A stretch of DNA of 50,553 nt from assembly GCA_001179505.1 (NCBI GenBank), contig CDMY01000292.1:38137-88689 (forward strand), read 5' to 3'. The stretch is from Vitrella brassicaformis (taxonomy: Eukaryota > Sar > Vitrellaceae). Under the pieces are notes generated by a model. That model worked only from the letters and a program-made list of their open reading frames with translations, searched no databases and was not told where the DNA came from. Numbering within the stretch: position 1 is the first letter of the stretch; the number at the start of each line of letters is the position of its first letter. Shown here in pieces: positions 44,701 through 50,553 of this stretch. Both the position numbers and the translations under genes were made by a program.

Positions 44701-47700
44701 TCACTTGCCGCCCCACCAGCTGGTGAACCGCCCCAGCAGACCTAACATGACACACACGTGATACATGTGTGTGGGTGTGCGCGTGTGGATGCATCCAGCA
44801 AAAGAAGAACTCACCTTTGCTCTCCTTCTTGACGCGGTGAGAAATGTCGGGCGGTGGAAACGACGACAGAGCCTACATGCACACACGACACGCACAACAC
44901 GCTGTCCATCTGCAGTGCCGACAGACAGACGGATGCACAGGCGCACTGACTGACCAGGTCGAACAGCAGCGGTTTGCAGGCGATCGGCTCTATGGCTGGC
45001 GGAAAGGCATTCAAATCGCCAGCCTACACATACAAATGCAGAGATACATAAAGGTGGGTCTGTGTTTCGTTGGGGCACCTTGACAGTGGTAGCTGCTGCT
45101 GCTGCTGTGGAGGCAGCAGCAGCAGCAGAGGCCGATGACGCACCGGCCACGCCAGCACCAGCACTGGCGGCCTTGTCCAGGGGATCCTCCAAGCCGCTGT
45201 CTGCTTATCACACACACGCACACACATATATTCAGATGTTCCCCTCTCCCTCTCTCTCTGTGCCGTGCTGCGCACCTTGGGCCACCACTTTTGCAGCAAG
45301 CCTCGCGCGCCACCGCCGTAGACGAGAGGGCAGGTCATCCTGTCAACATTCCAATGGGTGGATGGATGTGTGTGTGTGTGTGTGATGGATTTACCTGCAG
45401 TCGCCTGACGAGCGTGTGTATGTGTGAGTAGGGGCTGGGTGCGGTCGGCGGCAGAGACACGTCAGACCGAGACAGAGCTAGGTCCGTCAGCACTGCGCTC
45501 ACACACACACGCACCGTCACATCGCCACATCGCCACTGGGTGTGTGTGTGTGTGGCCATCCATCCATCCATCCATCCATACCATATGCCTCCTGGAGCTT
45601 GCCCGAGGCCGCGTTGCAGAGAGCGACGAACCAGCACCTGCACTCGTCCATCCATCCATCCACCCACCCCCTCACACACACACCCACGCATCTGTGTGTG
45701 CATGCCTGTAGTTGGCGGCCACGTGCAGGTAGCTCTGCAGCGCCTCGCAGAGACCCTCGCTGATCGGCAGCTTCGACGCCTGCACTCCGTCCATCCTTCG
45801 ATTCATGCATGTGTGTGGGTGTTGGGTGTATGGGTGTTTCTGACCTTGTCTGCGTCTTCATGGTACTCCGGGCAGAGGTCAAGAGCCGAGGAGACGTTCT
45901 GCAGACACACAGGCATCCGGAAATGTGTACCGACACACACACACACACAGACTAACCTCCTTGATGAGCTCGCAGAAGCGCACCCCTTCCTCAGGCTTCA
46001 CCTTGCCACGCACCAGATCTGCCGATACACGTGACGTGGACAGATGTGTGTCAGTCTCTGCCCCGCGGCGCGTCCATCTGTGTGTGTGCGATGGGGTGGT
46101 GCTCCGTTGCCTACCGTCCTGAGCGGCGTGCAGCTTGTGGATGCTTATTAGCAGCAGCAGGAGATTGCGCTCTATGTTCAGCACCGCAGTCTGCTCCTTC
46201 ACGTAACCTGCATTGCAACCACCCACCCACACACACAAATTTCTCTGTTTGGTTATGTGTCTTTCTCTGTGTTGTGTTGTGGTGTGTTGTGGTGTTGTGT
46301 GTGTGTTGTGGTGTTGTGTGTGTAGTGGGGGTGGCGTACTTTCGACAGCGCTCCATTGGGGTGAGTCGGGATCGCCGCCCTGCACACACACATATATATA
46401 CAGGTGTATATCTGTGCGTGTGGGGGCTGTGTGTTGGGTGTTGGGTGCGAGTCTCACCATGTTGATCATGTCCTTGTGGACCTGCTTGAGCACCTCGGCA
46501 TAGGAGGCAGAGATCTCGCCATACCTATGGCACACACACACACACGAGGGGTGTGCATGTGTGTGTCTGTGCCTGTGCGTACTTCTCAATGACGTCGTTG
46601 CCGTCCAGGCCCTCGAAATCCCTCTCTCTGTGTGCGCACACATCCGCCCATGTGGCCACACGTGTGCGTGTGTGTGTGTGTGTACGTGGCCTTGTCGATG
46701 TCGACACAGTTAGACAGGCGCAGCTCGTCGCACCGAATCAGACCAGCCGACACCTTCTCCTACACATCCACGGGCGCACACACACACTTGCACGCCTCTC
46801 GCTCTCCCTCTCTCTCCCTCTCAGTGCGTGTGTCTGCGCGCTTACCGAGGGAATGACGACTCTCTGGCCGCGCCAGGAGGTGTGGTCGCCGTCAGCAGAG
46901 GCAGAGGCACCACCGCCGCTCATGTCGTTGAGCACACCTGCCGAAGCGGCACTAGCCGCTGTGCCGGTCTTGCCTTCCTGCACACACACATGGCGGGATG
47001 CCATGGAAGCTGTGGTGGGTATGGGTGAGTGCTTGCCTTGTGTTTGTGTGAGTCGCCCCCTCTCTGGTCTGCACTGAGCCGCCCCAGGTGGTAGCGGCAG
47101 ATGCGCAGCTTCGGATCGAGCTCGTCCAACTGCACAAGACACACGCACATCCGTGTAGCGGGCACAGTGGGTGAATGGATGTGTACGAGTGCATTGTGCG
47201 CACCTTTTCCTTGAACGCGGTTGCCTGCGTGTCCTCAGACACCCTGCACACACACAGACACACCACCACACATAGATCGACACCAAGGTGGGCCACGGCA
47301 CTCACGCACACACGCACCGCAGCAGCTGTTCCCAGAGAGTTTTCGCCTGCCCGAAGCCATCCACCGCATCCTGATTGCACACACAGACACACAAGCGTCC
47401 ACACGTGACTTGTGTGTGTGTGTGCGTGTGTGTGTGTGTCTGGCTCTACCTGCCACTCTTCCCTCTCCAGGTGGTACTCGCCCTGCATCCAGCACCTGTA
47501 GGCCTGCGCGTCGATGCACGTCTTCTTGTCGCAGTGGATGCCGCACATCTGCTCCAGACGCTTCGCCCAACTCACAGCCTGATAATAATACGCCACAATA
47601 TCACTCACACACACACACAAAAGGCTAGACCCACCGACCGACCTACCTTTGCAAATCGCCGGATTGAGTGGAGCCGCGCGCGAGGGTTCTGAGGACACAC

Positions 47701-48534
47701 CAAATGTAAGCAGTCGTGTGAATGTATACCAACACACACACACACACACACACCACAGCGTGTGTGTACCAGCTGTTCAGCGGCGGCGTTGGTGGCCTTG
47801 AGCTGCACGGCATAGCTCCACGCACGCTCCGCATTCACCAACGGCAGCAGCAGGAACCTGCACACACATACACACACACAGTCACACGGATGGGCGTACA
47901 CATCTGTTTGCCCATGCTCTCTCTCTCTGCGTGTGTGTGTGTGAGTGTGTGTGTATGGGTACCGGTCGTCGCTGAAGTCAGCAGGAATCGCCTTGGCAAC
48001 ATACCTACAACCACACCATATGGATGCACGTGGCTGCCCTGTGTGTGTGTCTGGGGGCGGCATGAGCCTCACCGTGATCGTCCGTGTTTGAACTTGAGCG
48101 AAGATCTGATTCGTTTCAGTCGCCTGGCGCAGTACTGTCTGTAGCGGTGGTAGTCGTTGTGACGCAGACCGTTCTGCTGCTGCTGCTGACGACACACCTC
48201 CAACACTGCACCACACACACATTCATAGTGGCCGGATGGCACACCAGTCTGGCTGCAGACCTACCGTTGAGCGAGAAGGGTTCGTGTGTGGGCTGTGTGG
48301 GCGCCACGGCCACGCACTCGCCCTCAGGCTCCACCTCACCACTCGCTGGCGGCACATCTGCGGACATAGACGCATCCACGTGGACGGGAGATCTCATCTC
48401 TGGGTGCCTGCAAGAATGAGATAAGCCGCTTTCTCACCTGTTGTGGCGTTAGCGTTCACATCGTCCGTTGCTGCCTCCTTGATGCCGCCGTTGACCTCCT
48501 CGCCCGTGGCTGCTGCTTTGGGAGACGACGCCAT
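44701..48534 (-). CDS. SRP68: signal recognition particle subunit SRP68
   Basis: Minus-strand gene with many short exons, from ATG 48534 (MASSPKAAATGEE) to the stop at 44701-44703. Its N-terminal RNA-binding part is typical: NGLRHNDYHRYRQYCARRLK followed by KHGRSR. Then FLLLPLVNAERAWSYAVQLK, RRFAKAVSWAKRLEQMC, DAQAYRCWMQGEYHLEREEW, LDELDPKLRICRYHLGRL, and a helical region with YVKEQTAVLNIERNLLLLL and GKVKPEEGVRFCELIKE. The end keeps FPPAIEPIACKPLLFDLVSQ and the C-terminal GLLGRFTSWWGGK (compare GYIKGIFGF). With SRP72 this subunit binds 7SL RNA in the S domain and is needed for ER targeting of secretory proteins. An Ala-rich insert (about 45090-45190) is lineage-specific. Introns are very rich in TG/CA repeats. 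Confidence 0.93.
47858..47962 (-). repeat. intron with AC repeat at the 5' end and TG repeat at the 3' end (SRP68)
   Basis: Read on the minus strand, the intron begins GTACCCATACACACACACTC, continues with CA repeats, and ends with TG repeats leading to GTGTGCAG. The two ends can pair over more than 15 bases. It is a good example of the pattern reported as a finding. Confidence 0.85.
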
Positions 48535-49096
48535 GACCAGAACAAACCGACGTCAGTCAAAGTCAAGTCAGATCTGTGTCGGCATATGCACACACGAGCA
48601 AGACCTCTTACATGCCGACGATGCCATTCTGTTCTTGCCTCCGTCGGTCGGTCGGTCGATTAAGGGTTTGACGAGACACCTGTCCCTGATGAAAAAAGAC
48701 CTCAAGACTCTTCCTTTCCCGTTGATGCAGCCCTCGTCTGCCAGAGCATGAGGCCACAGCTGCACCCCACCACAGTTGCATTGCCACCCATGAGAGAGCT
48801 TTTCTTTCCTTCCATCCAAACCTGAGCGGAGAGTTGAAGTCGTTGCCCGTCGCGTGAAGGCCCTCTTCCCGGCCGAGCGGTGCAACGTCTCCAACTCATC
48901 GAGGAGTCTGACATCGAGGAGAGGCTTCAGCAACGTCGAGATCACGTGGACCTTCTCTTCTCGTACCGAGGAATGACATCATGTCAAGAACTACATTCAC
49001 CTCAACATTCTGACCATGCCCCAGTCGACTGCCAGTGGCGGGGCGATGCAGAAATGGAGATGATGCGGACAAGTGTTCATGTAGCCATGCGTTTTG
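48535..49096. other. intergenic between divergent genes
   Basis: Upstream of SRP68 and of the putative plus-strand gene. No motif or repeat of note apart from a short GGTC run near 48645. The first exon of the downstream gene may begin here, but I cannot place it. Confidence 0.4.
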
Positions 49097-50553
49097 ATGC
49101 TGCAGACAGTCAAGACGGTAGGCGCATTCGAGCTCTGCAACTGCCCTGACTGTCTGCCCCCAAGGTACCATGTCTGCCATTCGGACTTCAACCGGCTGTT
49201 CGGGGCTGAGGTGCACAGCAGCGCAGCGGGTGCTGGCCCTGAGAGCAGTGGATCGCCCCAGGAGCAGCAGCAGCAGCATCCGTCCACCAGCAGCAGGGGC
49301 AGGGGGGATCCGTGGCCGCAGCAATGGGGGAGGAAGACGCCGCCATGGCTGTTGATACACGTAAGTGAACCACACTACCGCTCTCTTGGATAATACGGTA
49401 GCTGAGTGTCTGCACGTGTGTGTTTCTGTGTGTTTCTGTGTGGTAGCTCCATTTGCCGTGCTGTCTGCTGCCGCCGCAGGCTCCCTCGCCACCGTCTGCC
49501 GTGCTGCCATCAGTGCACTCGCAGCAGCAGCATCCCTCCAGCAGTAGCAGCCCGGCATGGCACTTGCAGCAGCAGCAGCCCATGAGGAACTTGAACCACA
49601 TCGACCACACGGTGCGCCTGGGCCCGCGCTCCTGGGATCATGGGATGGGGCAGGATGGGCTCTTCCGCTCGCGGAGCGAATCCTCTTTATCGGCGCTCGC
49701 CCAAACCAGCGACGGCTACTCGGTCTTCGACGGCCTCGCGATGTCTACATCTTCCTCTCACCAGACATCTACGTGCCTGAGGGGGGCCGGGCGTGGGACG
49801 TCTGGTGCGGAGATCGCTTCAGGGCATGTCTTCCGTCACGAGGGGCGACACATCGCCACCAACCCACACTGCGCAGACTGCTCTAAGGGGACATCATCAT
49901 CGACGACGTGCGTGCGCCATTCTTCCCGTCGCAGCGCAGGTTTGTGCGTCGCTTGCCAAGTAAAGGCCAAGCTACGAACGAGGATCTGCACGAAAGGCGA
50001 GTTCCGACTTCCACGTAGATGAGGGTGAGCGCGATGAGAAGAATAGATCTGCTCATGGGCATGGATGAGTGGCGAGGCGCACATACGCTGTTGTTCGTGT
50101 TTTTGTGCGTGTGTCTGCAGGTCAGTCATGCCACTGTTCTCATCGTTCACACGAGGGCTCGGCGTGGCCCTGTTGCACAGCGCGCTGAACAGCTTCAGGT
50201 TAGTGCGCATGGCATGGACACACCCATTCATCTCGAATGTGTGTATGCGTGTGTATGCCAGCCGGGGAGACGACAGCGGTGCAAGTGTGTGGAATCGATG
50301 GCGGTTTCAGAACCAAAGAGGCAAAGAGGTGCCTGTCTGCGTCCATTGTGCGTGCATGTTCACAGAGTGCCTGTGTCTTTGTCTGCAGGGGCCGCCCACT
50401 GCCAGGGCGGCGGCATCGACGTCAGCCTCCCGGGTACGGTACTTGATTGTGCGGTCTACATAAGGCTCTGTCCATCCATCTAATTTGCGTGTGTGTCTGT
50501 CAGCTGGGCACGCGACCTACAACCTCTACATGCCCGTCACGATCTACCACTCG
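49097..50553 (+). CDS. partial, uncertain multi-exon gene running off the window
   Basis: Candidate exons: 49097-49362 with CNCPDCLPPRYHVCHSDF and a polyQ stretch, ending at a GTAAGT donor; from 49447 on, a Ser/Gln-rich region with RNLNHIDHTVRLGPRSWDH and two CxxC pairs (NPHCADC, LCVACQ); 50121-50198; 50264-50330; 50390-50434; and 50504 to the end, reading AGHATYNLYMPVTIYHS. Phases can be made to agree from exon to exon only if the exon around 49970 ends at a GTAAAG donor. The start is not fixed; ATG 49097 is simply the first in frame. No domain is recognised. The CxxC pairs could bind zinc. Confidence is low because most of the sequence is low complexity. Confidence 0.35.

Noticed and set aside
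48896-49558. 220-codon open frame on the minus strand
   Set aside because: It mirrors polyGln/Ser codons of the plus strand (polyLeu, polyAla) and lacks any motif; the plus strand has a better donor/acceptor pattern.

Overview
The window is nuclear DNA of a eukaryote: almost every gene is split by short (about 60-130 nt) GT-AG introns, and conserved eukaryotic proteins (WBP11, SRP68, an RMD1/DUF155 protein) can be assembled only by splicing. One protein opens with a hydrophobic signal followed by an AFAP-type motif, the usual mark of a bipartite leader for a secondary plastid. High GC, introns crowded with TG/CA repeats, and expanded ankyrin and unknown families suggest a protist alga. A chromerid such as Vitrella is my best guess; this is inference.

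Layout. 1-1304: no gene seen. 1305-3000 (-): secreted protein of a bacterial-like family. 3256-6755 (+): 20-exon WBP11 splicing factor. 7204-8291 (-): damaged copy 1 of an unknown family. 9093-12461 (+): coiled-coil protein, flanked by a 294/298-bp direct repeat. 14024-15088 (+): copy 2 of the unknown family, with an F-box-like start. 15636-21493 (-): damaged ankyrin-TPR-SET gene with a 300-N gap. 22665-23720 (+): intact copy 3 of the unknown family. 24294-27983 (-): RMD1/DUF155 protein. 28303-36204 (+): ankyrin-TPR-SET giant, about 2,222 residues. 37241-40040 (+): ankyrin-RING protein. 40883-42487 (+): membrane protein with a signal peptide. 42488-44700: no supported gene. 44701-48534 (-): SRP68. 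49097 to the end (+): partial, uncertain gene.

The most notable structure is the centre. Two related Ank-TPR-SET genes lie in inverted orientation around the copy 3 and DUF155 genes. The plus arm is nearly intact. The minus arm has lost one internal module and almost all of the second ankyrin block, and carries frameshifts. The same ankyrin block is attached to a RING finger in the next gene, so one recognition module has been joined to two different effector domains. In both SET copies the usual NHSCxPN motif is degenerate.

A second theme is intron architecture. Many introns carry AC-rich repeats just after the donor and TG-rich repeats just before the acceptor of the transcribed strand, so each intron could fold back on itself and bring its splice sites together.
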